Shown piece by piece: positions 24,135 to 31,866 of a DNA stretch of 64,000 bases. The DNA is taken from NCBI GenBank assembly GCA_039197885.1, contig JBCCTY010000001.1:11326-75325 (forward strand), written 5' to 3'. A program made the position numbers and the translations under genes. This stretch comes from JBCBSZ01 sp039197885. Its GTDB lineage: Bacteria; Actinomycetota; Acidimicrobiia; Acidimicrobiales; Poriferisodalaceae. Under the pieces are notes generated by a model that did no database searches, was not told where the DNA came from, and worked only from the letters and a program-made list of their open reading frames with translations. How positions within the stretch are numbered: the stretch's first letter is position 1; each line of letters starts with the position of its first letter.

Positions 24135-25774
24135 CACAGGTTCGGCTCCTTCGAGTCGGTCGGCATGCCGGCGCCGGCAGCGATGGCGTCGCGCCGGGCC
24201 TCATGGGCGAGCACGGCGCAGACGTGCAGGTCGATCTTGCGGCCGTCGTCGGGCTTGCCGATCGTCCACCCGCGGGTGTCGGTATCGATCCAGGTCTTCG
24301 ATGGCCGGCGGTCGGCAGCCAGGATGTGCGAGCGGAGCAACGGGTCCCCGTCGTGCACGATCGACGGCGGACTCTCCTCGGTCCCACCGAGGTCGACCCA
24401 GAAGGCGTAGACCGCCAGGGTCATCTTGCGGTCCTGGATCGTGTGGAACGGCTTCACGACCTTCTCTCCGTAGGCGGCCTGCCAGTCGGCGATCTCGGAG
24501 TCCCAGCCCGGCGGATCCGGGTACATCGCCACCACCCGGTAGCGGCGGAACGCCTCGGCCACGGCGTCGTGGACCTCGCGGCGGGGGATCTCGCTGTAAG
24601 GCCCGGTCACGCCGGGCTCCCAGTACCCGAGCACCTTCGTGTAGCCGTCGGAGAGCCGAGCAGCCACCAAGCCGGTGCCGTCCCGGAACCGCGAGCCGTC
24701 GAAGCCCAGAGCGATCGCCTCGCCCGGACGGAGACCGGCCTCGCCGAGACGTGCATCGCGAGCGGCGTCCCACCGGTCCACTCCGACGGCCTTGCGGTCG
24801 CTGGAGCGGCGCCAGTTCAGCCACACCCGCGCCCAATAGGTCCGGTCCGTCTTCGGGTCGTCGTAGCGGCGGGCGATGCCCCACAGGTCCGACCAATCCA
24901 GGCCCGAGTCGAAGTCGAGACCCGAGGCCTCCTCCAGCGCGGCGACGCGCTGCTCCGGGTCGTCGAGGTCGTAGTGCTCACTCGCCGAGAGCTCGATGAA
25001 CAACCGATCGGTGTCGACCCGCTCGTTCGCGATGTCGTCGTCGACCGCGAGCATGATCTCCTCGAGCAACGAACCCTCGCCGGGCTCGAACTCGGTGGAG
25101 GTGATGAACGACCAGGCGTCGTTCGCGGCGACCTTGTAGAGGTTCTCCGACATCGTGTCGTACGCCTGGATGTGACGATGCGTCGTCATCCGGTGCGGCT
25201 CGTCGAAGTGCTGGAACGTCGTCAGCGCACCATCACGAGCACCAGGCGAACCGGCCATCGCCCGGATCAGGCCGCCGCCGTCGGCTCGAGTGATGCGCTC
25301 CTCGCCCACGCTGTAGACGGCGCCGAGCGGGCAGGCATCGGACCGGAGCATGGACTGCAGCGTGCTGAACGCCAGTTCCTCGGACTGCTCCGAGGTGAAA
25401 GCGATCATCGGGATGTACGGCGACCGCAGCCCGGCACCGATCGGCTGGCCGTCCTCGTCCCAGCCAACGCAGCGCACCGGGGCTTCCGGATCGGCCTCCA
25501 TTGCCGTGATCCCCGAGGCCGCCTCGGTCTTCGCCGTCCCCTTGCGGAGGACGACCACGACTTCCTTCCAGCGGCGACGACCCGCCTGCGGGTGGCTCTG
25601 CGGCCAGACCTCGTAGGCCCGCACCATGATCGCCTGCCACAGCTTCGCCAGCCGCAGCGGTTCGTCTTGCTGCGGCCCGGGGCCGTGCACCAGGTTGGCG
25701 TGCATCCGCCGGATCAACTGCGGACCCAGCGACGGCAGCGGCTCAGCCGGCGCCGGCGGCCACGACCGGATCAC
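24131..25774 (-). CDS. Terminase large subunit
   Basis: 547 aa from GTG 25774 overlapping the small-subunit stop (GTGA). The ATPase part shows a Walker A-like VVVLRKGTAKTEAAS at about 74-88 and a Walker B-like TTFQHFDEPHR at about 186-196. The nuclease part begins with ALGFDGSRFRDGT near residue 335, the first Asp of the RNase H-like site. It pumps DNA through the portal and cuts it. Full length for the family. Confidence 0.92.
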   Translation of the reverse strand: MIRSWPPAPAEPLPSLGPQLIRRMHANLVHGPGPQQDEPLRLAKLWQAIMVRAYEVWPQSHPQAGRRRWKEVVVVLRKGTAKTEAASGITAMEADPEAPVRCVGWDEDGQPIGAGLRSPYIPMIAFTSEQSEELAFSTLQSMLRSDACPLGAVYSVGEERITRADGGGLIRAMAGSPGARDGALTTFQHFDEPHRMTTHRHIQAYDTMSENLYKVAANDAWSFITSTEFEPGEGSLLEEIMLAVDDDIANERVDTDRLFIELSASEHYDLDDPEQRVAALEEASGLDFDSGLDWSDLWGIARRYDDPKTDRTYWARVWLNWRRSSDRKAVGVDRWDAARDARLGEAGLRPGEAIALGFDGSRFRDGTGLVAARLSDGYTKVLGYWEPGVTGPYSEIPRREVHDAVAEAFRRYRVVAMYPDPPGWDSEIADWQAAYGEKVVKPFHTIQDRKMTLAVYAFWVDLGGTEESPPSIVHDGDPLLRSHILAADRRPSKTWIDTDTRGWTIGKPDDGRKIDLHVCAVLAHEARRDAIAAGAGMPTDSKEPNLW

Positions 25775-26244
25775 GCCGTCTCGGCGCCGCCGTTGATCAC
25801 ACTGAAGATCGGGTGATCGACCTCGACGACGTCCTGGGCATCCGACTGCCGCGCGGCCTGTGCCTTCGGCGACGGCGACGCCGCCCCGGTCGCCCGGATC
25901 CGCAGCGCCATCCGATCAGCGACCGTCGCGCCCAAGCGCTGGCCGGCGAGGCGGAGCTCCGACGCCAGCTCCTTTGGGTGCCCCTCGCGCTGGAAGCGCT
26001 CCATCAGCGGCAGCATCACGCCCTCGAGGTAGGCCCAGTCGGTGTCGTCGTAGAGCGTCGCCATCGACGACGACGTCATCGCCCGCCACCACGACTTCGT
26101 GGCCTTGTGCCAGCCGCCACGCTGGCCCTTCTTCGGGATCCCGCGAAGCTGCTTGCCCGGCGCTGCGGGGAGCTCCGTCCACGGAGCCTGACCACCCGAA
26201 CGGCGCGCTCGGTTCGGATCGGGAGCGGGACCACGACCAGCCAT
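25771..26244 (-). CDS. Terminase small subunit
   Basis: 157 aa from ATG 26244, with GAGGAGG upstream, chosen over ORF starts five codons earlier. The N-terminus MAGRGPAPDPNRARR is the typical basic opening of P27-like small terminases. WWRAMTSSSMATLYDDTDWA and ELRLAGQRLGATVADRMALR follow. It recognises the packaging site and loads the large subunit. First gene of the late leftward block. Confidence 0.88.
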   Translation of the reverse strand: MAGRGPAPDPNRARRSGGQAPWTELPAAPGKQLRGIPKKGQRGGWHKATKSWWRAMTSSSMATLYDDTDWAYLEGVMLPLMERFQREGHPKELASELRLAGQRLGATVADRMALRIRATGAASPSPKAQAARQSDAQDVVEVDHPIFSVINGGAETA

Positions 26245-26276
26245 CGAGCACCTCCTCAAGACGCGAGACTCGCTCC

Positions 26277-26555
26277 ATGGCCAACTGGTACCCGACGAAC
26301 GTGAACGAACGAGACCCGTGGGGCATGGCGTTCTACGAACAGCGCGGTTATGAGCTCTACCCGACGTCGGCCAACAACCGGGACGAGTGGGGAACGCCCG
26401 CCTTCCGGATCGACGGCAGGCACGTGTACCCGTCGAGGACCAACACCGACTACCGAAGCGGGCGGGTCGCCTTCGAGATTCGCGACTCGCAGGTCTTCCC
26501 GGCGCCCGAGAACAGCTACTACCCGCAGGGCCATCCGGTGTTCGACATCCGCTGA
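26277..26555 (+). CDS. 92-aa protein made of four tandem repeats (rightward island)
   Basis: The whole protein is four copies of about 23 residues, beginning WYPTNVNERD, LYPTSANNRD, VYPSRTNTDY and VFPAPENSYY. Each continues to a G-x-x-x-F-x-hydrophobic-R core (GTPAFRIDGRH, GRVAFEIRDSQ, GHPVFDIR). The pattern predicts a four-bladed beta structure, perhaps like the 4-fold beta flower fold; that link is tentative. No Shine-Dalgarno is present, but GAGACT lies six bases before the ATG, so a leaderless transcript is possible. It runs against the flanking leftward operons. Confidence 0.6.
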   Translation: MANWYPTNVNERDPWGMAFYEQRGYELYPTSANNRDEWGTPAFRIDGRHVYPSRTNTDYRSGRVAFEIRDSQVFPAPENSYYPQGHPVFDIR

Positions 26556-26645
26556 AGCTTCGGCAAGCCCCAGACTTGCGCGGCCCCCGGGGCCAACCTC
26601 ACCGGCGGTCGTGGAGGCCCAGGTCAGAGAGGTTTGCCCGCCCCC
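26556..26645. other. Convergent intergenic gap with GGCCCCCGGGGCC palindrome
   Basis: The gap separates the rightward repeat protein from the leftward gene ending at 26646. It contains GGCCCCCGGGGCC at 26582-26594, which could fold as a short hairpin acting as terminator. Nothing else is recognised. Confidence 0.3.
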
Positions 26646-27086
26646 CTACTCCAGGTCGACCGGCAGTGAGCGATCGGCGAGCTTGAAGTGATCACGGACC
26701 AGCACGAGGTACTCACGTCGGGCCTGGACGCGCTCTGGTCGCGGCTTCTGGGCGCTGACGGCGCCGACCATCTCTCGGGCTGCGTTGATCATCGGTTTCG
26801 GTAGGAGCATCTCGGCTCGCGCGTACGCCTCGAAGACTCGGTCCACTCGCTCCATCGCACCCGTGGGTTGATCGAAGCTCATGTGCAGCAGGTAGACGGC
26901 TCTGGCCAGCTCGTCTGCCGCCTCAAACTGCTCAGAGCGGATGCGTTCGTAGTCCTCCCGAGCCGCCCTGCGTCGCTCCCGCCTGATCTCGAACCACTGA
27001 GCCAGTGCGGTGGCGGTAACGGTGATGAGCGCTCCGGCGATCCCGAACAGGCCGGCGATCGCTACGTCCGAGAGCGCGAGGGTCAC
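26646..27086 (-). CDS. Membrane-anchored helical protein, unknown
   Basis: 146 aa from a GTG overlapping the HNH gene stop (GTGA). One N-terminal helix (VAIAGLFGIAGALITVTATAL) is followed by a charged coiled coil (EIRRERRRAAREDYERIRSE) and a helical cytosolic domain. This is a common actinobacterial and phage architecture without known function. Confidence 0.6.
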   Translation of the reverse strand: MTLALSDVAIAGLFGIAGALITVTATALAQWFEIRRERRRAAREDYERIRSEQFEAADELARAVYLLHMSFDQPTGAMERVDRVFEAYARAEMLLPKPMINAAREMVGAVSAQKPRPERVQARREYLVLVRDHFKLADRSLPVDLE

Positions 27087-27445
27087 TGGCTCAGCCTCTC
27101 ACGCTCGGCTCGCCTCACCGCGCCCTGCCTGCTGTTCTCGCTGCGGCAGAGCACCCGCCGTCCGATCACCACGCCGCCGGTGTCTTGGAGCGGTGGCACG
27201 TGGTCGCTGGTGAGCTGGCCGGGTGCAACGGGGTGGGGCTGGTGTCCGGTCTCGGGTGCGCCGGGGCACCACCACCCGTGGGTCTCGACGTGCTCGGCGA
27301 TGAGGCGCTCGGCTGCTCGGCGCTCGGCGTTGGTGGCTCGGACTCGGGCGCCGGGGTCGTCGGCTCGGTGCGAGCGGGCGGGCACGTGCTGGTGCTTGGG
27401 GCACGGTGCGGGGAGGGGGCAGGCGGCGACTGGGCAGCGGCTCAT
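27083..27445 (-). CDS. HNH endonuclease
   Basis: 120 aa from ATG 27445. The motifs LTSDHVPPL, a GGVVIGRRVLC segment and RSENSRQGAVRRA follow the H-N-H beta-beta-alpha metal site (D-H, then N-S-R). N-terminal CPVAACPLPAPCPKH may bind zinc. HNH nucleases near the terminase genes often assist packaging cleavage. The usual second CxxC is reduced. Confidence 0.7.
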   Translation of the reverse strand: MSRCPVAACPLPAPCPKHQHVPARSHRADDPGARVRATNAERRAAERLIAEHVETHGWWCPGAPETGHQPHPVAPGQLTSDHVPPLQDTGGVVIGRRVLCRSENSRQGAVRRAERERLSQ

Positions 27446-27524
27446 TGGACGCACATCTCGAACCCGTAGCGACACCATACACGAGGGCTCGCTGACCTGC
27501 AGGGATGGTGCGGCGCTTCCGTCG

Positions 27525-27698
27525 TCACTCGGGCATCTCGATCTCGATGCTGTCGCCTACGGCCCACAGGTCGCGTTCGGGTGAGTGGATCTCGAAGACG
27601 TAGGTCGCACCCACCGACACCCAGTGCTCCAACTCGCTGAGCCTGCTGGCGTCTACGGAACGGGCCCGAACCTCGGTGATGGTTCCAATGAGCTTCAC
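27525..27698 (-). CDS. Small hypothetical beta protein
   Basis: 57 aa from GTG 27698 overlapping the upstream stop (GTGA). Short beta-rich sequence (GTITEVRARSVDAS, VSVGATYVFEIHS, VGDSIEIEMPE) resembling a small barrel. Co-translated with the next gene. No family recognised. Confidence 0.5.
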   Translation of the reverse strand: MKLIGTITEVRARSVDASRLSELEHWVSVGATYVFEIHSPERDLWAVGDSIEIEMPE

Positions 27699-28408
27699 GA
27701 TGCCTCCCGGTGGTGGACCTTGGGCCACTTGCCTCGGTCTCGGTGGTGTTGGAGCTCGGCGATCGACGGGGCCCGCAGGTGCCTCGACGCGAACGTGTGG
27801 CAGCTCTTGCACACTGGGATCCGGGGCGGCTCTTCGCCTGCGTCAGCGACGAGCGGGCCGGCGTTGCGGTCCCCGATCCTCGGCTCGTCGCCCTCGCGCA
27901 TGACCTGGCCGTGCCAGCGGCAGGCGGGCCGCCACTTGGTGCCGTCCCACACCGTGTCGGTGCCTTCCTTGCCGGTGGTCTCGGCTTCGACCGTGGCGGT
28001 GACCTTCAGGATCGCGAACCGCAGGCGCCTGGTCGCGGCCTCGGCCTCCTCGGCGGCTTCGAGGATCTCGCGCTCGAGCTGACGGCTGTGCTGTCGTCGG
28101 GATCGTCGACCCTCGACGCGTGCGACTGCACCTGCCTCGACGGAAGTGAGTGGCACGGTGACCTTCCGGTCGGGGTGCTCGGGATCGTCGATCTCGGCGC
28201 CGCCACCTCCGCGACCGGTGCCGTCGAGGTTGGGCGAGCGAAGGCCGTCATCAGCGTCGTCGACATCGGGGTCGTCGAGCAGCGTCAGCGCGAGCTCGAG
28301 GCGGGACATCTTCGGTCGGCCGGACACCTTCACCTCGTCGCTGACGTGGAGCATGTCGCGGCGCGCCTGGTCAACGACGCCGGGAAGCCGGCCTCGGGGG
28401 ATGCTCAT
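27695..28408 (-). CDS. Hypothetical phage protein with Cys/His C-terminal region
   Basis: 237 aa; ATG overlaps the stop of the DUF3987 gene (ATGA). Contains a central helical region (LEREILEAAEEAEAATRRLR) and a C-terminal part with CRWHGQVM and CKSCHTFASRH, which could form a zinc site. Acidic and Gly-rich stretches at about 50-80. Linked to the replication protein by overlap, so a replication accessory role is possible. Confidence 0.5.
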   Translation of the reverse strand: MSIPRGRLPGVVDQARRDMLHVSDEVKVSGRPKMSRLELALTLLDDPDVDDADDGLRSPNLDGTGRGGGGAEIDDPEHPDRKVTVPLTSVEAGAVARVEGRRSRRQHSRQLEREILEAAEEAEAATRRLRFAILKVTATVEAETTGKEGTDTVWDGTKWRPACRWHGQVMREGDEPRIGDRNAGPLVADAGEEPPRIPVCKSCHTFASRHLRAPSIAELQHHRDRGKWPKVHHREAS

Positions 28409-30153
28409 GCTGCGTCTCCTGGGTCGGGGTCGGGTAGGGCGTTGGCGCCGGCGATGAGCTCGTCGAGGAGTTCGTCGTTGGCGACGACGTGCAGCGAACG
28501 GTCGTTCGGTTGGCGCGCATGGCGCGCAGATCCAGGTTCAGGGGCAGAGGGAGTGCTCAGGGAAGGAGGAGGAGGAACGCGCGAACCTTTAGTGACATGC
28601 GCGCCATGCGCGCCACCTTCGTCGACGCTGAGTGGTTCTGACCCGTTTCCGTGGTCAAGGTGGCGCGCATGGCACAAGGTGGCGCGCAGGTCGGGGTGGC
28701 ACTCGAACTCGTTCCTCTGGCCTCGCTTCGGGGTCCGCCAGTTGGGCCGGAGGGGCCTGACGAGGTCTCGCTCGACGAGTCGGGCGACGAGGTCGAGGAG
28801 TTCCTCGGCGGTGTCACGGGACCGCCGGAAGCGGCCACCACGGTTGATGTCCCGAGTCGTGAAGATCGGGTTGTCGTGCTCGTTCACGAGCCAGTCGATG
28901 AGGTCCTGGGCTTCAGCCATCTCGGGGCTCAGGTCGCCGTAGGCGGCGACGGCGTGCCCGAGCCACCACTCGCCGACGGCTTCGGCGCGACGGTAGGTGT
29001 GGATGTCGACGTCGTCGTTGGGGGTGAAGCCGTCGGCGACGTGGAGGATGAGGGCGAGGCGGAGCACGGAGCTGGTGACCTTCTCGGGGATCCCGGCGAG
29101 GGGGCTCAGGGGGCCGTCGGCGCCTCGTCGTGCTTCGAGGGTGTTCCGCCAGGCGTTGAACGCGTTGTAGGCGTCGGTGGCGAGCCGGTAGGTGATGTCG
29201 TCGGTGCGGCCCCATGGGTGGGTGCGGGTGATCTCGGTGAGGTGCTCGGTCCACTGGTGGGCGGCGACGGGGTCGAGGGGGTCGATGGTGGTGTAGTCCC
29301 GCTGGCCGACGAGGGAGGGCGGCACGGCGATCATGAACCGGTCGGAGAGCCCGCGGCCGGTGAAGTCGGGGTCGGCCTTGATGAGGGACTCGACGATGCG
29401 GGGCTGCGGGGTGAGGAGCATGGTGGCTCGGGCCCGTCGGATCTGGGCTGAGCGGGAGAGGCGGCTGACCTTCACGTCGCCGCCGGACCAGGCTTGGAGG
29501 AGGGTCTGGATGTTGGCGGAGCGTCCGGTCTCGACGAGGCGGCTCACGGTGTCGAGCACGCCGGCTTCGTCGGAGAGCACGGCGACGGTGCCGCGGTTGG
29601 CGGCGAGGGCCTTCTCGAGGCTCTCGGTGTTGGTGTCGTCGAGGATCGGCTCTGGTTCGTCGGGGAGGGCGGCGTCGTCGAGGGCTTCGAGCGCGGCGAT
29701 GAGCTCGTCGGTGTTGCCGCTCATCTCGGCGTCCTTCACGGCGAGCTCGGCGACCTTGCGGTGGGCGAGCGCGTGGCGGGCGGCGTCTTCGTGCTGGCGC
29801 TTCCACTGGTCGGCGAGGTCGTCGAGAGGGGCGGTGAGCGCGTTAAACACGGGGCTCTTGCCGCTCCCCGGTGGCATGGCGCAGACGAGGTAGAGGTTCG
29901 CTGCTTCGGTCCAGCCGTCGGTGACGGTGAGGGTGGCGCGGCCGTGGGTGAGCGCAGCGGACAGGGTCCCCAGGGCGACGGTGACGGGCAGCTCGACGGG
30001 TACCCGCATGTGGGCGGCCAGGTTGTCGCACCGGGCCTGGATCCAGTGGGGGAGCACCCCTCGGGGGAACTCGGGGGCTGGTGGGGCGACGGGGAGCGGT
30101 ACGGGCGGGTCCCAGGGGTCGCCGGCTCGTTGCTCGATGTCGTCGATGCTCAC
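28405..30153 (-). CDS. DUF3987 primase/helicase-like replication protein
   Basis: 582 aa from GTG 30153. Walker A PPGSGKSPVFNAL lies at about residue 93, then VAVLSDEAGVLDTVSRLVE as a Walker B-like region near 195 and TMLLTPQPRIVESL. This matches DUF3987 ATPases of phages and mobile elements, thought to act in replication. The C-terminal part is a winged-helix-like region (FTTRDINRGGRFRRSRD) followed by a Pro/Ser-rich tail. The rightward pair at 30225 diverges from its 5' end; a leftward CATAAT box (30204-30199) could be its -10. Confidence 0.75.
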   Translation of the reverse strand: MSIDDIEQRAGDPWDPPVPLPVAPPAPEFPRGVLPHWIQARCDNLAAHMRVPVELPVTVALGTLSAALTHGRATLTVTDGWTEAANLYLVCAMPPGSGKSPVFNALTAPLDDLADQWKRQHEDAARHALAHRKVAELAVKDAEMSGNTDELIAALEALDDAALPDEPEPILDDTNTESLEKALAANRGTVAVLSDEAGVLDTVSRLVETGRSANIQTLLQAWSGGDVKVSRLSRSAQIRRARATMLLTPQPRIVESLIKADPDFTGRGLSDRFMIAVPPSLVGQRDYTTIDPLDPVAAHQWTEHLTEITRTHPWGRTDDITYRLATDAYNAFNAWRNTLEARRGADGPLSPLAGIPEKVTSSVLRLALILHVADGFTPNDDVDIHTYRRAEAVGEWWLGHAVAAYGDLSPEMAEAQDLIDWLVNEHDNPIFTTRDINRGGRFRRSRDTAEELLDLVARLVERDLVRPLRPNWRTPKRGQRNEFECHPDLRATLCHARHLDHGNGSEPLSVDEGGAHGAHVTKGSRVPPPPSLSTPSAPEPGSARHARQPNDRSLHVVANDELLDELIAGANALPDPDPGDAA

Positions 30154-30189
30154 CAGACGCCGATCGTCGTGGAAAAGCGGCGTCGTCTA

Positions 30190-30218
30190 TTGACTTCGAT
30201 TATGCGGCGTCGGATAAT
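30190..30218 (+). promoter_or_regulatory. Near-consensus sigma70 promoter giving a leaderless transcript
   Basis: TTGACT (30190-30195), exactly 17 bases, then GATAAT (30213-30218), the best promoter match in the phage. The ATG at 30225 is six bases after the -10 box, so transcription would start on or next to the start codon. A leftward CATAAT box (minus strand, 30204-30199) lies in the spacer. Confidence 0.75.
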
Positions 30219-30224
30219 GGCTTC

Positions 30225-30440
30225 ATGAACGCCACGCAGATCTCGGCCACCAGCGACCGTATCCGCCACAACGTCGACGTCATCCGCTCGACCGAGTGGT
30301 CCGACGGGCACCCCGTCGAAGAGGACGACCTCGTCCCTGGGCGCATGGCTGCCATCGGTGGGTTCTCGCTTCCCGACGAGTGCCGAGGCGGCTCCACCGA
30401 CGACGTGATGCGCCTCCTGGAGTCCTGGGGCGCGTCGTGA
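30225..30440 (+). CDS. 71-aa hypothetical protein (rightward island, leaderless)
   Basis: Acidic small protein beginning MNATQISATSDRIRHNVD and ending DDVMRLLESWGAS; probably two helices joined by a loop. The strong promoter just upstream leaves no 5' UTR. Its stop overlaps the GTG of the RHH gene (GTGA), making a two-gene operon. The size and pairing recall small regulator or toxin-antitoxin operons, but no toxin family is recognised. Confidence 0.6.
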   Translation: MNATQISATSDRIRHNVDVIRSTEWSDGHPVEEDDLVPGRMAAIGGFSLPDECRGGSTDDVMRLLESWGAS

Positions 30441-30592
30441 GCCAGGGCCGTGGCCGACCGGCCGTGGGTCCTCGGGTCGCGGTGCGACTGCCAGTCGACG
30501 TGCTGGCTGAGGTCGATGCGTGGGCCGAGCAGCACGACTCGACGCGTGCCGAGGTGCTCCGGCAGATCGTGACCGACTGGGCGCGGCAGTAG
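30437..30592 (+). CDS. Ribbon-helix-helix DNA-binding protein
   Basis: 51 aa from a GTG overlapping the previous stop. VAVRLPVDVLAEVDAWAEQH and STRAEVLRQIVTDWARQ reproduce the strand-helix-helix layout of CopG/Arc repressors almost exactly, with the S/T-R-A-E-V-L helix-2 start. Likely autoregulates the TTGACT/GATAAT promoter and perhaps the divergent replication operon. It is convergent with the C5 methyltransferase gene, only four bases apart. Confidence 0.75.
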   Translation: MSQGRGRPAVGPRVAVRLPVDVLAEVDAWAEQHDSTRAEVLRQIVTDWARQ

Positions 30593-30596
30593 CCAT

Positions 30597-31256
30597 CTAG
30601 GCCGCCTCTCGCTGCGCCCGGATCGTGGCGTGGAGCTGGCGGCCGAGGAACTCGGTGTAGACCGGTGGGATGGCCTGCGACAGGGTTTCGAGGGGCAGCC
30701 AGTCGATCTCCATGCCGATGCGCTGCCGAGCGATGGGGATCCGGTAGACACCGACCTCGATGGTGCGGCGGAGGTTGGTGCGGTTCGTGGCCGGCGGGAA
30801 CCGCGGCGTCTGCCACCCGTGACTGCAGGGAGGAGCGACGAGGCGGACGTTGCTCTCGAAGAGGCGATGGCGACGGACATCGAGGCCGAAGCTCGAGCCA
30901 CAGAGCCGCACGGGGTCCACGAGGTGTGCTGCGGCCTGCTCGACGTTCTCGATGATCCAGGGCAGTCCGGTGGCCTCGAGCAGCTCGCGGGTCTGAGGGA
31001 TCAGGTTCAGGGCGCCGTCACCGACGCCGTGACCCTTCCGGCGGTAGGCGGTGGCGAACTGGCACGGCGGGGATGCGTGGACAGCGTCAAACCCGTCGGC
31101 GATCAGGCCCGGGAACTGCTCCAGGGCGTCGGCCTTGACGAACTCGAATGGGTAGTCGGGCTGGTCGTGGAGGTCGATGCCGACGACGTCAAAGCCGGCG
31201 CGGTGGTAGCCCATGGCGGCGCCACCGCCGCCGCAGAACAGGTCGAGGAGCCTCAT
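30597..31256 (-). CDS. DNA (cytosine-5) methyltransferase
   Basis: 219 aa from ATG 31256, chosen at MRLLDLFCGG. Motif I is LDLFCGGGGAAMGYHRAG; motif IV is ASPPCQFA with catalytic Cys65; motif VI is the ENV triplet near residue 105; motif VIII is VRRHRLFES; and motif X lies near IPPVYTEFLGRQL. The target-recognition region is very short, as in phage orphan enzymes. No restriction partner is adjacent. Probably protects phage DNA. A perfect dyad covers the start codon. Confidence 0.88.
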   Translation of the reverse strand: MRLLDLFCGGGGAAMGYHRAGFDVVGIDLHDQPDYPFEFVKADALEQFPGLIADGFDAVHASPPCQFATAYRRKGHGVGDGALNLIPQTRELLEATGLPWIIENVEQAAAHLVDPVRLCGSSFGLDVRRHRLFESNVRLVAPPCSHGWQTPRFPPATNRTNLRRTIEVGVYRIPIARQRIGMEIDWLPLETLSQAIPPVYTEFLGRQLHATIRAQREAA

Positions 31257-31271
31257 CGCACACCTGCGATG
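31254..31271. promoter_or_regulatory. Dyad over the methyltransferase start codon
   Basis: CATCGCA (31254-31260), CACC, TGCGATG (31265-31271) form a perfect 7-bp inverted repeat that includes the leftward ATG. It could be an operator for autoregulation or an mRNA hairpin hiding the start codon. Confidence 0.45.
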
Positions 31272-31320
31272 TCGCACCCCTTCGCTTCCCTCTCGAACAC
31301 CTGTTCCCTACGGTTGGGGG

Positions 31321-31527
31321 ATGGCGAGGTACGTGCTGAGGGGCGGTCCGGTGCAGCTTGACGGGGAAGTGGTCGAGGGTCCCGGCGGGGCGCAGGAGAT
31401 GGTGTGGCCGAACTACGAGTCGGGGCCGCAGCGGTCGTGTGTGCTGCGGTACCGGTCGCAGATGGGCACGCTCGAGACGCTGGACGATGGTCGCCAGGCG
31501 ATGGTGCTGCGCTTCGACGACGGGTGA
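31321..31527 (+). CDS. 68-aa hypothetical protein (rightward island)
   Basis: Small basic-to-acidic beta-rich protein (MARYVLRGGPVQLDG, SCVLRYRSQMGTLETL, AMVLRFDDG). TACGGT at 31309-31314 is six bases before the ATG with TTCCCT 17 bases further up, so the message is probably leaderless. It stands alone against the leftward early operon. No family recognised. Confidence 0.5.
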   Translation: MARYVLRGGPVQLDGEVVEGPGGAQEMVWPNYESGPQRSCVLRYRSQMGTLETLDDGRQAMVLRFDDG

Positions 31528-31530
31528 CCG

Positions 31531-31815
31531 TCATGCCGCTACCGAGTCCCCGCGGGCGAGCCGGAGCTCCTGGCACTCGGTCTCGAGGCGTTCGATGCGG
31601 TCGATGAGCCGGCCGATCACCCGGCTGAGCCGCTCGACGTCATCGACGGCGCGCCGGGATCGTTCGGGGTCGGTCTTGAGCAGGGCGAGGCGGGTGTAGA
31701 GGTCCACGGCGACGGTGCCGGAAGCGCGAGCGACGAGGTCGCCGTCGTGCAGTCCGCGGTCGTAGAGCAGTGCGAGCGCGTCGGCAGGATCGAGGTAGTT
31801 CGGGGTGCCGGTCAT
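31531..31815 (-). CDS. Hypothetical helical early protein
   Basis: 94 aa from ATG 31815. LDPADALALLYDRGLHDGD is followed by a C-terminal coiled coil (DDVERLSRVIGRLIDRIERL). Convergent with the 68-aa island, stops three bases apart. Preceded by a gap holding a tRNA T-arm-like hairpin. Unknown function. Confidence 0.5.
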   Translation of the reverse strand: MTGTPNYLDPADALALLYDRGLHDGDLVARASGTVAVDLYTRLALLKTDPERSRRAVDDVERLSRVIGRLIDRIERLETECQELRLARGDSVAA

Positions 31816-31818
31816 GCG

Positions 31819-31843
31819 TCCCCGCCCAGGGCTCGAACCTGGG
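31819..31843 (-). other. tRNA 3'-end-like fragment (T arm plus acceptor-like strand)
   Basis: On the minus strand CCAGG-TTCGAGC-CCTGG is a perfect T stem-loop with the TTCRANY loop, followed by GCGGGGA where an acceptor 3' strand would be. No D arm, anticodon arm, matching 5' acceptor or CCA is found: the region upstream is the end of a coding gene. It is therefore a fragment or mimic, not a functional tRNA. Confidence 0.5.
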
Positions 31844-31866
31844 TGCCTGCCAGCCGGGGGGAAGGG

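Noticed and set aside
28500..28700. Repeated GCGCGCATG-type words, possible repeat array or operator cluster
   Set aside because: They are irregular, encode the low-complexity tail of the DUF3987 protein and show no constant spacing.
31816..31866. Complete tRNA gene or the phage attachment site
   Set aside because: Only the T arm and one acceptor-like strand exist, and an integrated prophage should carry att sequences at its edges, not here.
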